Origin: Clostridium formicaceticum | GTDB lineage: Bacteria; Bacillota; Clostridia; Peptostreptococcales; Natronincolaceae | DNA: 64,000 nt | Direction: 5' to 3' | Assembly: GCF_001854185.1 (NCBI RefSeq) | Contig: NZ_CP017603.1 | Location: 4,216,001 to 4,280,000, forward strand | Part shown: positions 7,234 through 19,893 of the stretch, one piece after another | Layout: every line of letters begins with the position of its first letter | How positions within the stretch are numbered: position 1 is the stretch's first letter | Translations under genes and position numbers: made by a program | Notes under the pieces: generated by a model | What the model saw: only the letters and a program-made list of their open reading frames with translations | What the model was told of the DNA's origin: nothing | The model's database searches: none

Positions 7234-9354
7234 TTATCCTTCTACTAAACTAAAATCAATTTCCCTCTGCTTAACATCTACTCTAGCAACTTCAATCGTT
7301 ATTACATCCCCTATTCTAAATATACGCTTTTTTCGTTCTCCAATTAAGAGATGTTTTTCACTGTCATAGATATAATAATCATCTACTAAAGAGCTTAGGC
7401 GAATCATGCCTTCTATCGTATTATCTAATTCAACAAATATACCGAAGGAGGTTACACCAGATATAATTCCTTCAAAAACTTCACCAATCCGCTGTGCCAC
7501 ATACTCTGCTTTTTTCAAGTCTACCGTTTCTCTTTCTGCCTCATCTGCTATAGCTTCTCTTAAAGAAGACTGCTCTGCTATATAGGCTGCAGCAGCTTTT
7601 AACCTTTGGTGACGATCTTCTGTTATTTTTCCCTGTAAATGCTCTTTGATGATTCTATGAATCGCCAAGTCAGGATATCTTCTGATTGGAGAAGTAAAAT
7701 GACAATAATATTTTGCTGCAAGGCCAAAGTGTCCTAGGTTATCTGAAGTATATCTAGCCTTTTTTAGTGATCGCAACATCAAGGTGCTGATCACTGTTTC
7801 TTCTTTTTGACCTTTTATTTTCTTTAGAAGATCTTGAAGCATTTTAGGATGTATTTCATTGGTCATTCCCTTTAAGTGATAGCCAAAGTTATGGACAAAT
7901 TTATTAAATTCCTCTAACCTCTCCATATTTGGTTCTTCATGAACACGATAAACAAAGGGACTATTTAACCAATAAAAATGCTCTGCTATGGTTTCATTAC
8001 ATACCAGCATAAATTCTTCTATAATACGGTTGGCAATCCTGCGCTCATATTTTTTGACATCAATAGGCCTCCCCTTTGGATCTAAAACTACTTTTGCTTC
8101 ATCAAAGTCAAAGTCTATTGCGCCACGGCTTTCTCTTCTTTCCCTTAAGATCTTAGCTAATTCTTCCATTCTTTTAAAGTCGTCTACGACATGCTGATAT
8201 TTTTCAATCAAGGCTTGGTCTTGATGTTCTAATATATCCGAAACATCTTCGTAGATCATTCGTTCGTTGATATTAATCACACTTTCCATAATCTCATGGC
8301 TTACAACCTTACCGGCTTTATCTATCTCCATAAGTACCGACAATGTCAATCGATCTACCCTAGGATTCAAACTACAAATCCCGTTAGACAGCTTTTTAGG
8401 AAGCATGGGGATAACACGATCCACTAAGTACACGCTGGTAGCTCTTTTAAGTCCTTCTTTGTCTAATTCTGTGCCTTCTCGAACATAATGAGCTACATCT
8501 GCAATATGTACTCCTAGCCTATAATTACCGTTACCAAGGATTTCTACTGAAACAGCGTCATCTAGATCCTTGGCATCTGCACCATCAATGGTGACCATCT
8601 GTAGACCTCTTAAATCTCTTCTTCTTGCTATTTCTTCTTCTGTAGCTACCTCTGGAATGCTTTCAATTTCTCTTTCTACTTCCTCTGGAAACTCTGGTGT
8701 TAACTTAAACTTCCTCATGATTGCTAAAATATCGGTACCAGCATCGTACTGATTCCCTAGAATCTCAATAACTTTTCCTTCAGGATTTCTTCTTTTTTCA
8801 GGCCATTCGATAATTTCACAAACCACTTTATCTCCTTGTTTTGCACCATTTCTATCGGTCTTAGAGATAAATACATCTACATTAATTTTATTATCATCCG
8901 GCACCACAAAACCAAAGCTCTTACTATCTTCATAGGTACCTACGATTTCCTTATTGGCCCGTTCTAATATTCTTATAACTTCTCCTTCTGCCCTTCTAGT
9001 ACTGGTATTGATTTGATTAATTCTTGCTATCACACGATCTTGGTGCATGGCGCCATTCATAAGATTAGAGGGGATAAATACATCCTCTACCCCTACTGTA
9101 TCAGATATGATAAATCCAAAGCCTTTGGCATGTCCCTGAAGTCTTCCCACAATTAATCCCATTCTTTCTGGAACACCATATCTTTTCCTTCTGGTTTTTA
9201 TAATGAGACCTTCTGATACCATTTCTTCTAATAAATTGGAAAACATTTTTTTCTGACTTGTACTTATTTCTAATGCCTCCAATAATTCCTCTTCTAGCAT
9301 TGGATTATATGCGGAAGTTTTCATAAACTCAACGATTTTTTCTTTAATGACCAA
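7234..9354 (-). CDS. rnr: Ribonuclease R
   Basis: A 706-residue 3'-5' exoribonuclease that degrades structured RNA; it also works with tmRNA-SmpB on non-stop mRNAs. Domains in order are a winged-helix N-terminus (1-65), cold-shock domains (~70-215), the catalytic RNB domain (~250-580; TIDGADAKDLDDAVSVE with its acidic cluster, RVHEEPN, SPIRRYPDL) and the S1 domain (~625-705, GEVFEGIISGVTSFGIFVEL). It lacks the long basic tail of enterobacterial RNase R, as is usual in Firmicutes. The start is TTG at 9354, six bases after GGAGGG. Proximity to smpB-ssrA fits a shared RNA-quality-control neighbourhood. Confidence 0.97.
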   Translation of the reverse strand: MVIKEKIVEFMKTSAYNPMLEEELLEALEISTSQKKMFSNLLEEMVSEGLIIKTRRKRYGVPERMGLIVGRLQGHAKGFGFIISDTVGVEDVFIPSNLMNGAMHQDRVIARINQINTSTRRAEGEVIRILERANKEIVGTYEDSKSFGFVVPDDNKINVDVFISKTDRNGAKQGDKVVCEIIEWPEKRRNPEGKVIEILGNQYDAGTDILAIMRKFKLTPEFPEEVEREIESIPEVATEEEIARRRDLRGLQMVTIDGADAKDLDDAVSVEILGNGNYRLGVHIADVAHYVREGTELDKEGLKRATSVYLVDRVIPMLPKKLSNGICSLNPRVDRLTLSVLMEIDKAGKVVSHEIMESVININERMIYEDVSDILEHQDQALIEKYQHVVDDFKRMEELAKILRERRESRGAIDFDFDEAKVVLDPKGRPIDVKKYERRIANRIIEEFMLVCNETIAEHFYWLNSPFVYRVHEEPNMERLEEFNKFVHNFGYHLKGMTNEIHPKMLQDLLKKIKGQKEETVISTLMLRSLKKARYTSDNLGHFGLAAKYYCHFTSPIRRYPDLAIHRIIKEHLQGKITEDRHQRLKAAAAYIAEQSSLREAIADEAERETVDLKKAEYVAQRIGEVFEGIISGVTSFGIFVELDNTIEGMIRLSSLVDDYYIYDSEKHLLIGERKKRIFRIGDVITIEVARVDVKQREIDFSLVEG

Positions 9355-9630
9355 TACGATCCCTCCAGTTTATTCTTTTTACAGATAAATATATTTTTAA
9401 AAACTAAAAACCTGTAAATATGCATCTTATACCTAAATTTTATTATACAAAATCTATACCTTCTCCTTTAGCTAAAAAGCATAGCTAAGAATTAGAATGC
9501 TAGTCTTCCGCATACTAAAATTTTTAAACACATATGCAAAATGTTTTTAGACAAAATCTCTGCATTATCTTTTATCTATTTCTTTCGTTATATCTATTAT
9601 TGTCCACTTTATGAGAAAATATGAAAATAT

Positions 9631-9948
9631 TTAGTAATTAAGCAAATAGTGATAAGTAATGAACTGTATAATTTTATTTGCAATATATAGCAAAGGTACA
9701 CCTATGTAAAATTTCTTTTTGCTTTGTTTATGATGAAAAGTAACCATACCTATCAAAGTCCCCATTGCTCCACCTAGTAGTGCTATTACCATAAAAGTTA
9801 ACTCTTGAATACGCCATTGGTTTTTCTTCGCTCTTGCTTTGTCTATTCCCATCAGAACAAATGCAGTAATATTGATACATACTAAATACACATTATAAAT
9901 TTTAAATATTGTAGAATAATGGTCGGTGATTCCCCTTAAGAAATCCAT
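9631..9948 (-). CDS. DUF1294 family small membrane protein
   Basis: About 105 residues with three hydrophobic segments. It carries the DUF1294 signature: VLMGIDKARAKKNQWRI, then ELTFMVIALLGGAMGTLIGM, then FHHKQSKKKFYIGVP. The function is unknown. The start ATG at 9948 follows AGGAGGGG; the upstream reading to 9984 is basic and lacks a site. It stands alone between hppA and rnr. The family call is good, with no pathway indicated by context. Confidence 0.85.
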   Translation of the reverse strand: MDFLRGITDHYSTIFKIYNVYLVCINITAFVLMGIDKARAKKNQWRIQELTFMVIALLGGAMGTLIGMVTFHHKQSKKKFYIGVPLLYIANKIIQFITYHYLLNY

Positions 9949-10079
9949 ACATTTCCCCTCCTTTTCGTTACGTCTCCTCTTCATCTCTGTACTACACCGA
10001 AACCTCTCAAATTCTTCTATGACTCTGTTTTTTTCTAATAGGTTGTTTTAAAATACATACCCTAAAAAACGGTATAATA

Positions 10080-10107
10080 AAACCCCTAATCCATAGGACT
10101 AAGGGTT
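10080..10107 (-). terminator. Terminator of hppA
   Basis: Minus strand: AACCCTTAGTCC, short loop, GGATTAGGGGTT, then TTATTATA. It begins about 10 bases after the hppA stop. Confidence 0.8.
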
Positions 10108-10116
10108 TTTTTCATT

Positions 10117-12129
10117 TTACTCAAAGAATTTAAGTAACATGCCACCCCACTGAGCAAATAGTGGAGCAAATACAACTGATACGATTGTCATTAACTTGAT
10201 TAAGATATTGATAGATGGTCCAGATGTATCTTTGAAAGGATCTCCTACAGTATCCCCAACAACTGCAGCTTTATGAGGCTCACTTCCTTTACCACCATGG
10301 TTTCCTTCTTCAATATACTTTTTAGCATTGTCCCATGCACCACCAGCATTGGCCATCATGATAGCCATTAATACCCCAGCCACCAAAGCACCTGCTAATA
10401 GTCCACCCACCGCTTCAGCACCTAATAAAACGCCTGTTGCAATTGGTGCAATTACTGCTAAAACACCAGGCACAACCATTTCTTTTAGTGCTGCTGCTGT
10501 ACTGATATCTACACAGGTAGCATATTCAGGCTTTGCTTTACCCTCCATGATACCAGGGATTTCTCTAAATTGTCTTCTAACTTCTTCAATCATTTGGAAA
10601 GCTGCTTTACCAACCGCTTCCATGGTTAAAGCAGAGAATAAGAAAGGTAGCATACCACCAATCAGCATTCCAGCGATAACACTTGGGCTGGTTAAGTTAA
10701 TAATATCTAGTCCAACCGCTGCTGTATATGTAGCAAATAACGCTAATGCTGTTAAAGCTGCAGAACCGATAGCAAAACCTTTTCCTATAGCAGCTGTTGT
10801 GTTACCTACAGCATCTAGTTTGTCTGTAATCTTTCTAACATCCTTAGGCAGTTCGCACATCTCAGCGATACCACCTGCATTATCAGCAATTGGTCCATAG
10901 GCATCAACTGCGATGGTCATTCCAGCAGTAGCCAACATACCTACAGCTGCCAATGCAATACCATATAATCCAGCTACACCGAAAGCAATTAATATACCTG
11001 CGGCAATTAATAGAATTGGCCACGCAGTAGAAAGCATCCCTACAGCTAGCCCGCTAATAATCGTTGTGGCTGGGCCTGTTTCTGATTGTTCAGCAATCCT
11101 CTTAACATGTCCAAAATCTCCAGAAGTATAAACCTCTGTAAGTTGTCCAATAAGCATACCTACAATTAAACCTGATACAATAGCTAAGAATCCTGTGATA
11201 TTTCCTAGTAAATATCTACTTAAAACAAAAGCTACTGCTACAGTAATCGCTCCACTCACCCAAGTACCTGTTTTTAAGGCCTTATGCGGATCTGCTTTTT
11301 CATCACCTTTAACAAAAAAAGTTCCTATAATGGAAGCAATAATTCCTACAGCTGATAATAGTAATGGAAATAGTGCACCATTGACGCCATGCACCAATAG
11401 TCCTAGTGCAATCGCTGAAATAATAGAACCTACATAGGATTCGAATAAATCCGCTCCCATACCAGCAACGTCACCAACATTGTCCCCCACATTGTCGGCA
11501 ATAACAGCTGGGTTTCTTGGATCATCTTCAGGAATACCTGCTTCTACCTTACCAACTAAGTCTGCTCCTACGTCAGCAGCTTTTGTGTAGATTCCCCCAC
11601 CTACACGACCAAATAATGCAATAGAGGATGCCCCTAAAGCAAAACCTGTTATAATTTCAGCTGCTTCTACATTAGATGTCATGTTGGATAAAATAATAAA
11701 TAATCCCCCTACGCCTAAAAGGCCTAAACCTACAACAGACATCCCCATAACTGCACCGCCAGAAAAGGCAACGCTTAAAGCTTTGTTCATTCCACCCTCT
11801 TTTGCTGCATTGGCTGTTCTTACATTGGCCTTGGTTGCTACCTGCATTCCAAAGAATCCAGCTAAACCTGAGAACAATGCTCCTACTACGAAGCAAACAG
11901 CGGTCAAAGGATTAATACCTACAGCTAATACTACTGCTAGTATTACAGCAAAGATTACTAGCGTCTTATATTCACGTGTTAAAAAAGCCATCGCCCCTTC
12001 ATGAATATATGAGGATATTTCCTTCATTCTTGCATTTCCAACCTCTACGCTGTTAATTCTGCCTGCAAGCATATAAGCGAAAATTAACGCTACAATACCT
12101 ACAATTGGTGCTAAAACAAATAAACCCAT
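10117..12129 (-). CDS. hppA: Membrane-bound ion-pumping pyrophosphatase, K+-dependent type
   Basis: A 670-residue integral membrane protein with about 16 helices that hydrolyses pyrophosphate and pumps H+ or Na+. Substrate motifs visible: [39 protein letters not shown], and near the C-terminus [15 protein letters not shown]. The residue that decides potassium dependence is alanine in [10 protein letters not shown] (lysine in K+-independent enzymes), so it should need K+. Whether it pumps Na+ or H+ cannot be read with certainty; Na+ is common in anaerobes. The start ATG follows AAAGGAGGAG. It recovers energy from biosynthetic pyrophosphate, which suits a fermenter. Confidence 0.96.
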   Translation of the reverse strand: MGLFVLAPIVGIVALIFAYMLAGRINSVEVGNARMKEISSYIHEGAMAFLTREYKTLVIFAVILAVVLAVGINPLTAVCFVVGALFSGLAGFFGMQVATKANVRTANAAKEGGMNKALSVAFSGGAVMGMSVVGLGLLGVGGLFIILSNMTSNVEAAEIITGFALGASSIALFGRVGGGIYTKAADVGADLVGKVEAGIPEDDPRNPAVIADNVGDNVGDVAGMGADLFESYVGSIISAIALGLLVHGVNGALFPLLLSAVGIIASIIGTFFVKGDEKADPHKALKTGTWVSGAITVAVAFVLSRYLLGNITGFLAIVSGLIVGMLIGQLTEVYTSGDFGHVKRIAEQSETGPATTIISGLAVGMLSTAWPILLIAAGILIAFGVAGLYGIALAAVGMLATAGMTIAVDAYGPIADNAGGIAEMCELPKDVRKITDKLDAVGNTTAAIGKGFAIGSAALTALALFATYTAAVGLDIINLTSPSVIAGMLIGGMLPFLFSALTMEAVGKAAFQMIEEVRRQFREIPGIMEGKAKPEYATCVDISTAAALKEMVVPGVLAVIAPIATGVLLGAEAVGGLLAGALVAGVLMAIMMANAGGAWDNAKKYIEEGNHGGKGSEPHKAAVVGDTVGDPFKDTSGPSINILIKLMTIVSVVFAPLFAQWGGMLLKFFE

Positions 12130-12174
12130 TTTACGTACTCCTCCTTTTATTCAGTTTTATTAATAAGTAAATAA

Positions 12175-12402
12175 TTACTGTATTGCCACCAATAAAATAG
12201 CTACAATAATAAATAGTACAGCACCAATAGCTGTCACTTTACTTAACATACCTTCATATCCTCTACCCTGTTTTCCCCATAACTGTTCTGCTCCACCTGT
12301 GATTGATCCAGAAAGCCCTGCATCTTTACCTGATTGTAATAATATACTGCCAATCAGTACAAGACTGGTAATTAATTGAAGAACCATAAGTACTATTCTC
12401 AT
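12175..12402 (-). CDS. secG: Preprotein translocase subunit SecG
   Basis: A 75-residue protein with two membrane helices around the conserved loop LLQSGKDAGLSGSITGGAEQLWGK. It is an accessory subunit of the SecYEG channel. ATG at 12402 follows GGAGGTGG; the longer ORF to 12450 has no ribosome-binding site. It lies downstream of eno, but a terminator separates them, so it may be read partly by leakage or from its own promoter. Confidence 0.95.
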   Translation of the reverse strand: MRIVLMVLQLITSLVLIGSILLQSGKDAGLSGSITGGAEQLWGKQGRGYEGMLSKVTAIGAVLFIIVAILLVAIQ

Positions 12403-12490
12403 CTGCTTTTCCACCTCCCACGCTTGTAATTGACATGAATATTGTAACATAGCACCTCTTTAAAATCAACCAAATTCTTTCAATAGAAAA

Positions 12491-12519
12491 GAAATAAGAG
12501 TTTATTCTACTCTTATTTC
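12491..12519 (-). terminator. Terminator at the end of the glycolytic operon
   Basis: GAAATAAGAG and CTCTTATTTC form a perfect 10-bp stem about 50 bases after the eno stop, followed on the minus strand by TTTTC. Confidence 0.8.
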
Positions 12520-12569
12520 TTTTATTATTATTGGTATTTATTGTATTTTTATGCTTAAACAACTTTTAC

Positions 12570-13889
<1,320 letters not shown>

Positions 13890-15425
13890 TTATTTTAGTA
13901 TTAAGGTATTTCCAGTCATTTCTGCTGGCTGCTCCAGCTCCATGAGTTCTAATAGTGTAGGAGCTATATCACATAGTTTGCCATCTTCCCTTAATTTTAC
14001 ACCACCGTGACCGATTAAAATCAAAGGAACAGGATTAATGGTATGAGCAGTAACAGGTGTACCATTTACCTCATCAATTAATTCCTCTGAATTTCCGTGG
14101 TCAGAAGTAACAATGGCTTTGCCGCCCTTTTCTAGGATTTTTCCCACAACTCTTCCTAGGCAATCGTCTACCTTTTCTAAAGCTTTGATTACAGCTTCCA
14201 CAATTCCTGTGTGTCCTACCATGTCTGGGTTAGCATAATTTAAAACAATCAGATCATATTGATCCTTATCCAGTTCCTTGAGAAGTTCTTCTGTTACCTC
14301 TTCAGCACTCATCTCTGGTTTTAAGTCATAGGTAGCTACCTGTGGTGATTGAATGAGTTTTCGATCTTCTCCTGGATTTGGTGTCTCCACCCCACCGTTG
14401 AAGAAGTAGGTGACATGGGCATACTTTTCGGTCTCTGCGATTCTTAGCTGTTTTAAGCCCTTTGCACTTACGTACTCTCCTAATGTATTGACAAAGCTTT
14501 GCGGTTTATAGGCAATATCTACATTTTCAATACTTTTATCATATAAAGTCATAGTCACATAATGCAGCTCAAAAAAGTCTTTATCTCTAACAAACCCATC
14601 GAAATTTTTATCCATCAAAGCTCTCGTCATTTGCCTTGCTCTATCTGGTCTAAAATTGAAGAAGATAACACTATCATCTTCTTCAACTGTATCAATCAAT
14701 CCTTCTGTATTAGGTATAACCGTCGGAAGAACAAATTCATCTGTTTCTTCTAGGGAATAAGCCATTTCTACAGCCGCTACAGGGTTTTCAGCCAATCTAC
14801 CTTTGCCATCTACCAATGCATCGTAGGCTAGTTTTGTTCTTTCCCATCTTTTATCACGATCCATAGCATAATATCTGCCGGAAAGGGTAGCAACCCTCCC
14901 TACACCTATTTCTTTGATCTTTTCTACTAAACCTTCAATATATCCCTTTGCACTTTGCGGTGGTGTATCCCTACCATCTAGGAAGCAATGAACATAAACT
15001 TTCTCAAGCCCCTGCTGCTTTGCCATTTCCAGCAACGCATATAGATGTTCAGTATGACTATGTACGCCACCATCAGAAACTAGGCCCATCAGATGTAATT
15101 TTTTATTGTTGACTTTTGCATGGGAAATAGCATCAAGAAAGCTTTGATTTTTGAAAAACTCTCCTTCTCTTATTTCCTTGGAAATTCTCGTTAATTCTTG
15201 GTAGACAATTCTTCCTGCACCAATGTTCAAATGTCCTACCTCTGAATTTCCCATCTGTCCCTCTGGAAGGCCCACCGCCATGCCACTGGCTTCTATCTGG
15301 GTGTGAGGATAGTTGTTGATGAATTTATTAAAATTAGGTAAATTGGCTGACTTAATTGCATTTCCTAAGGTTTTTTCCCTAATGCCGAAGCCATCTAAGA
15401 TAATCAGCGCTACGGGTTTTTTCAT
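13890..15425 (-). CDS. gpmI: 2,3-bisphosphoglycerate-independent phosphoglycerate mutase
   Basis: A 511-residue Mn2+-dependent mutase of the alkaline phosphatase superfamily that interconverts 3- and 2-phosphoglycerate. The catalytic serine lies in PEGQMGNSEVGHLNIGAGR; other metal and substrate motifs are HCFLDGRDTPP, FNFRPDRARQ, NYANPDMVGHTG and VTSDHGNSEEL. Full length. It lies 47 bases after tpiA in the glycolytic operon. Manganese- and pH-sensitive iPGM is typical of spore formers, where it helps hold 3-PGA in the spore (family knowledge). Confidence 0.98.
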   Translation of the reverse strand: MKKPVALIILDGFGIREKTLGNAIKSANLPNFNKFINNYPHTQIEASGMAVGLPEGQMGNSEVGHLNIGAGRIVYQELTRISKEIREGEFFKNQSFLDAISHAKVNNKKLHLMGLVSDGGVHSHTEHLYALLEMAKQQGLEKVYVHCFLDGRDTPPQSAKGYIEGLVEKIKEIGVGRVATLSGRYYAMDRDKRWERTKLAYDALVDGKGRLAENPVAAVEMAYSLEETDEFVLPTVIPNTEGLIDTVEEDDSVIFFNFRPDRARQMTRALMDKNFDGFVRDKDFFELHYVTMTLYDKSIENVDIAYKPQSFVNTLGEYVSAKGLKQLRIAETEKYAHVTYFFNGGVETPNPGEDRKLIQSPQVATYDLKPEMSAEEVTEELLKELDKDQYDLIVLNYANPDMVGHTGIVEAVIKALEKVDDCLGRVVGKILEKGGKAIVTSDHGNSEELIDEVNGTPVTAHTINPVPLILIGHGGVKLREDGKLCDIAPTLLELMELEQPAEMTGNTLILK

Positions 15426-15472
15426 AGTAATCTTCCTTTCGTAATCAGTTCCAGTACAATGCAGTCGGGAGA

Positions 15473-16219
15473 TTAAAAATTTACGATTGCTAAAAATTCT
15501 TCTGCTTTTAAACTAGCTCCTCCTACCAAAGCTCCATCTATATCCTCTTGATTCATGATTTCTGTCGCATTAGCAGCTTTTACGCTGCCACCGTATTGAA
15601 TCGGTATGATTTCTGAGGTTTCCTCTCCGTACTTTTCCTTTAGCACCTCACGAATATATGCAATTACCGCATTAGCATCCTCTGGAGACGCAGTTTTCCC
15701 TGTGCCAATAGCCCAAATAGGCTCATAAGCGACAACTAACTTCTCTACTTCGCCTTTTTCGATATTTTCAAGAGCCTTTAGGGTTTGGCTTTTTACAATT
15801 TCGTAGGTCTTTTCGGACTCTCTCTCCTCTAAGGTTTCTCCTACACACAAAATAGGAATCAAATCCTTTGCTAAAGCTTTTTTCACTTTTTTATTTACCG
15901 TTTCATCAGTTTCGTTAAAATACTGTCTTCTCTCCGAGTGTCCAATAATAACATAGTCAACCCCATGATCTTTTAACATATCCGCAGATATTTCTCCTGT
16001 ATAGGCACCAGCATCCTCCCAGTGCATATTTTGTGCTCCTAATGCTATATTGGAGCCTTCTATTGCCTTTTTCACTTCTCCTAAAACTGTAAAGGGGCAG
16101 CAAAGAACCACCTTGACATCTGTTTTGGCTACCTCATCTTTAAGGGCTTTAGCAAGGGCTACCGCTTCGTCTATGGTATTATGCATTTTCCAGTTGCCAG
16201 CTATAATTGGTATTCTCAT
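15473..16219 (-). CDS. tpiA: Triosephosphate isomerase
   Basis: A 248-residue TIM-barrel enzyme interconverting dihydroxyacetone phosphate and glyceraldehyde-3-phosphate. It starts RIPIIAGNWKMHNT (catalytic Lys in NWKM), has the electrophilic His in IIGHSERRQYF, the catalytic Glu in VAYEPIWAIGTGK, and phosphate-binding IQYGGSVKAAN plus GALVGGASL. ATG follows GAGGAGG. It lies 15 bases after pgk in the operon. Confidence 0.98.
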   Translation of the reverse strand: MRIPIIAGNWKMHNTIDEAVALAKALKDEVAKTDVKVVLCCPFTVLGEVKKAIEGSNIALGAQNMHWEDAGAYTGEISADMLKDHGVDYVIIGHSERRQYFNETDETVNKKVKKALAKDLIPILCVGETLEERESEKTYEIVKSQTLKALENIEKGEVEKLVVAYEPIWAIGTGKTASPEDANAVIAYIREVLKEKYGEETSEIIPIQYGGSVKAANATEIMNQEDIDGALVGGASLKAEEFLAIVNF

Positions 16220-16234
16220 GGGAAGACCTCCTCT

Positions 16235-17434
16235 CTATTTGTTTTCTAAAACATCAATCCCGGGTAAAATCTTTCCTTCTAAAAATTCTAAGGAAGCACC
16301 CCCGCCAGTAGAAATATGGGTCATTTTATCAGCAAAGCCTAACTGCTCTACAGCCGCAGCGCTGTCTCCACCACCTATGATCGTGGTAGCATTGCTTTCA
16401 GCTAACGCCTTGGCAACTTCTTTTGTTCCTATAGCGAAGGCTGGCATTTCAAAAACTCCCATCGGGCCGTTCCATAGGACTGTTTTTGCATTTTTCACCT
16501 TCTCGCTGAATAATGCCATAGTTTTCTCTCCTATATCTAAACCCATCACATCTTCATCTATATGATCAATCGTTACCGTCTTATGTTCTGCATCTGCTTT
16601 AAATTCCTTTGCCACTACTGTATCTACAGGTAAAAGCAACTCTACGTTTTTTTCCTTTGCCTTATTGATGAGATCTAAAGCTAATTGCAGCTTATCTTCC
16701 TCTAAAAGAGATTTTCCAATTTGATAACCCTGTGCCTTGAAGAAGGTATAAGCCATGCCACCACCAATTAATAGCGTATCTACTTTATCAATTAAGTTCT
16801 CAATCACACCGATTTTATCTGAAACCTTTGCTCCACCTAATATAGCTACAAAAGGTCTTTCAGGATTTTCTAGGACCTTACCCATGAAGTTTACTTCTTT
16901 TTCTATAAGGTAGCCCATAGCAGATGGTAAGAAATCTGCAACACCCGCAGTAGAACTGTGGGCACGATGGGCTGTGCCAAAGGCATCATTCACAAAAAGA
17001 TCTCCTAAAGAAGCCAATTCCTTAGAAAAGTCTGTATTATTTTTTTCTTCTTCTTGTCTATAACGAACATTTTGTAGGAGCATTACTTCTCCAGCTTTTA
17101 AGTTAGCAGCCAATGCTCTCGTCTTTTCTCCTACAACCATGTCATCGTCGGCGAAAATAACATCTTTATTCAATAATTCACTGATTCTTGCAGCCACAGC
17201 TGTCAAGGAATATTTAGGATTTGCTTCCCCTTTTGGTCTTCCCAAATGAGACATCAGGATAACGGCTGCACCTTGATTCATTAAGTACTGAATCGTTGGC
17301 AGTGCGGCACGAATTCTGATATCATCAGTAATCTTTCCCTCACCATCCATTGGAACGTTAAAGTCACACCTTACTAATACTTTCTTTCCTTCAACAGCTA
17401 AGTTTTCTACTGTTTTTTTATTAAGCAATGACAT
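16235..17434 (-). CDS. pgk: Phosphoglycerate kinase
   Basis: A 399-residue two-domain kinase making ATP from 1,3-bisphosphoglycerate. N-domain substrate motif [15 protein letters not shown] and [15 protein letters not shown], hinge region, and nucleotide-domain motifs [25 protein letters not shown] and [11 protein letters not shown] are intact. The start ATG follows AGGAGGGG. It is separated from gap by 137 bases containing a hairpin and is closely followed by tpiA. Confidence 0.98.
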   Translation of the reverse strand: MSLLNKKTVENLAVEGKKVLVRCDFNVPMDGEGKITDDIRIRAALPTIQYLMNQGAAVILMSHLGRPKGEANPKYSLTAVAARISELLNKDVIFADDDMVVGEKTRALAANLKAGEVMLLQNVRYRQEEEKNNTDFSKELASLGDLFVNDAFGTAHRAHSSTAGVADFLPSAMGYLIEKEVNFMGKVLENPERPFVAILGGAKVSDKIGVIENLIDKVDTLLIGGGMAYTFFKAQGYQIGKSLLEEDKLQLALDLINKAKEKNVELLLPVDTVVAKEFKADAEHKTVTIDHIDEDVMGLDIGEKTMALFSEKVKNAKTVLWNGPMGVFEMPAFAIGTKEVAKALAESNATTIIGGGDSAAAVEQLGFADKMTHISTGGGASLEFLEGKILPGIDVLENK

Positions 17435-17503
17435 GTATACCCCTCCTGATTTTTAGATTAAGATTGAGGTTTCATTTAGTTTTTATATGGGTTAACTATT
17501 ATA

Positions 17504-17533
17504 CAGGATGTAACAACAATAGGCTACATCCTG
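17504..17533 (-). promoter_or_regulatory. Intercistronic hairpin between gap and pgk
   Basis: CAGGATGTA and TACATCCTG form a perfect 9-bp stem with a 12-nt loop in the gap-pgk gap. No T-run follows on the minus strand, so it is more likely an RNA stability or processing element than a terminator. Uneven expression of gap relative to downstream genes would fit; this is inference. Confidence 0.5.
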
Positions 17534-17571
17534 CATGGCTTGTCTTTATAATTGTTAAGTTCTCTTTCTTT

Positions 17572-18660
<1,089 letters not shown>

Positions 18661-18683
18661 TTATTACTATTTCGTAAAGGATT

Positions 18684-19706
18684 CTAATATTTTTGCAGTA
18701 TTTCTACCGCCGCTGCCTCATCAGTCACTAAAATCATTGATTTTTTCAACTTAGACACTGCTACAATCGCTTCTGCTTTATTTTTTCCTCCTGCAACCCC
18801 TATAACAGTAGAAATTCTTTCGAAATCCTTAAAACTGATGCCAATTGTCTGCATATTATAAACAATTTCTCCCTCTCTAGTGAAATAATAGCCAAAGGCC
18901 TCTGCAACCGCCTTTAAACCTTTAAGCTTATCAATTACGGGTTTAGGGAGTTCTCTGCGCTCTGCCATCTTGTCTGCTCTGCCAATCCCAAAGACCAATA
19001 GATTTACAGACTTAATAATATCCGTAACTTTTTGTATTTCAGGATCTTTCAAAACACTTTCTAGTGCTTGCTGTCCCAGCGTATCAGACGCATGTAAAAG
19101 TTGATACTGACACTTTAACCTTCTTGCCATTTCAGCGGTAATGGTGTTGGCCTGCTTTTCAACTTCTCTTCCTATACCGCCGCGGGCAGGAACCACAGTA
19201 ATATTATTGCATTTCGTAGGTTTAGTTATTCCTTTAGCAACTGCCACCATTGTACCGCCACCAGTAATACCGATAATACTATTATCTTGTATATTACTTT
19301 CTATTGCATTAGCAGCAACCATACCCATGTCCACTAGTACATATGGATTTTCAGCAAGGTCTCCTGGCACAATTTTAACTTCCAAAACCTCTAGCTTCTT
19401 TTTTAACTTTTCCTCTAGATACTTGATGCCATGTATTTTATATATGTATTCTTGAAGACTATTTATAATATGCTCCCCTTCTAGGGTTAATGACATACCT
19501 GCTGCCGTCACTTCAATCAGTCCTTGACTTTTCAAAAGATCTACCTCTGTTCTGATAATTCTTTCTCCGATGCCCAACTTATTGGCTAGTCCTCTTCTTC
19601 CAATGGGTTGCATTTCATGAATATTTCTTAAAATACTGTAGCGCTTTTCTAAGATGGTCAAAACTTCCGGCACAATTTTTTTTTGTAAGTCGATAATATT
19701 TTGCAT
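18684..19706 (-). CDS. cggR: Central glycolytic genes regulator, SorC/DeoR family
   Basis: About 340 residues: an N-terminal winged helix (residues ~25-70, GRRGLANKLGIGERIIRTEV) and a C-terminal sugar-phosphate-binding domain (GITGGGTMVAVAKG, ARGGIGREVEKQAN, FGIGRADKMAERREL, GVAGGKNKAEAI). CggR represses the gap operon and is released by fructose-1,6-bisphosphate in Bacillus (family knowledge). It heads the glycolytic operon and has its own operator just upstream. ATG at 19706 is preferred to ATG at 19712, which would lie too close to the AAGAAGG site. Confidence 0.94.
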   Translation of the reverse strand: MQNIIDLQKKIVPEVLTILEKRYSILRNIHEMQPIGRRGLANKLGIGERIIRTEVDLLKSQGLIEVTAAGMSLTLEGEHIINSLQEYIYKIHGIKYLEEKLKKKLEVLEVKIVPGDLAENPYVLVDMGMVAANAIESNIQDNSIIGITGGGTMVAVAKGITKPTKCNNITVVPARGGIGREVEKQANTITAEMARRLKCQYQLLHASDTLGQQALESVLKDPEIQKVTDIIKSVNLLVFGIGRADKMAERRELPKPVIDKLKGLKAVAEAFGYYFTREGEIVYNMQTIGISFKDFERISTVIGVAGGKNKAEAIVAVSKLKKSMILVTDEAAAVEILQKY

Positions 19707-19728
19707 AATCATCCTTCTTTCTGTGTAG

Positions 19729-19764
19729 GACTTTTAGCGTCCCCCTAAAACTTATTATGTCCCT
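19729..19764 (-). promoter_or_regulatory. CggR operator (tandem GGGAC half-sites)
   Basis: The minus strand reads AGGGAC-N6-AGTT-N4-GGGGAC-N6-AGTC. This matches the spacing of the Bacillus CggR operator, CGGGAC-N6-TGTC-N4-CGGGAC-N6-TGTC. It lies between the promoter and the cggR start, where bound repressor would block transcription. Confidence 0.85.
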
Positions 19765-19798
19765 ATGACCATAAAAAAATAACGCCAATTACAGGTAA

Positions 19799-19827
19799 AT
19801 TATATAGCATAATGTGGTATTAATCAA
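19799..19827 (-). promoter_or_regulatory. Promoter of the cggR-gap operon
   Basis: Minus strand TTGATT, 17 bases, TATAAT, a near-ideal sigma-A promoter, about 35 bases upstream of the CggR operator. Confidence 0.85.
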
Positions 19828-19870
19828 TCCCTTTTTTGTAATTTTTATTAATAAATAATAAAAATCAAAT

Positions 19871-19893
19871 AAACCTAGGAAAAACCTAGGTTT
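19871..19893 (-). terminator. Terminator of rpoN
   Basis: AAACCTAGG, 5-base loop, CCTAGGTTT, a perfect stem followed by a T-rich stretch on the minus strand. It overlaps the last bases of the rpoN stop codon. Confidence 0.8.

Noticed and set aside
10328-12004. Plus-strand ORFs opposite hppA, the longest 190 codons
   Set aside because: They are antisense shadows of a strongly coding membrane protein rich in Ala, Gly and Val; they lack start signals.
19728-19764. Match between AGCGTCCCC upstream of cggR and the transposase end repeat
   Set aside because: The region fits the CggR operator spacing exactly, which explains the GTCCC words better than a transposon remnant.
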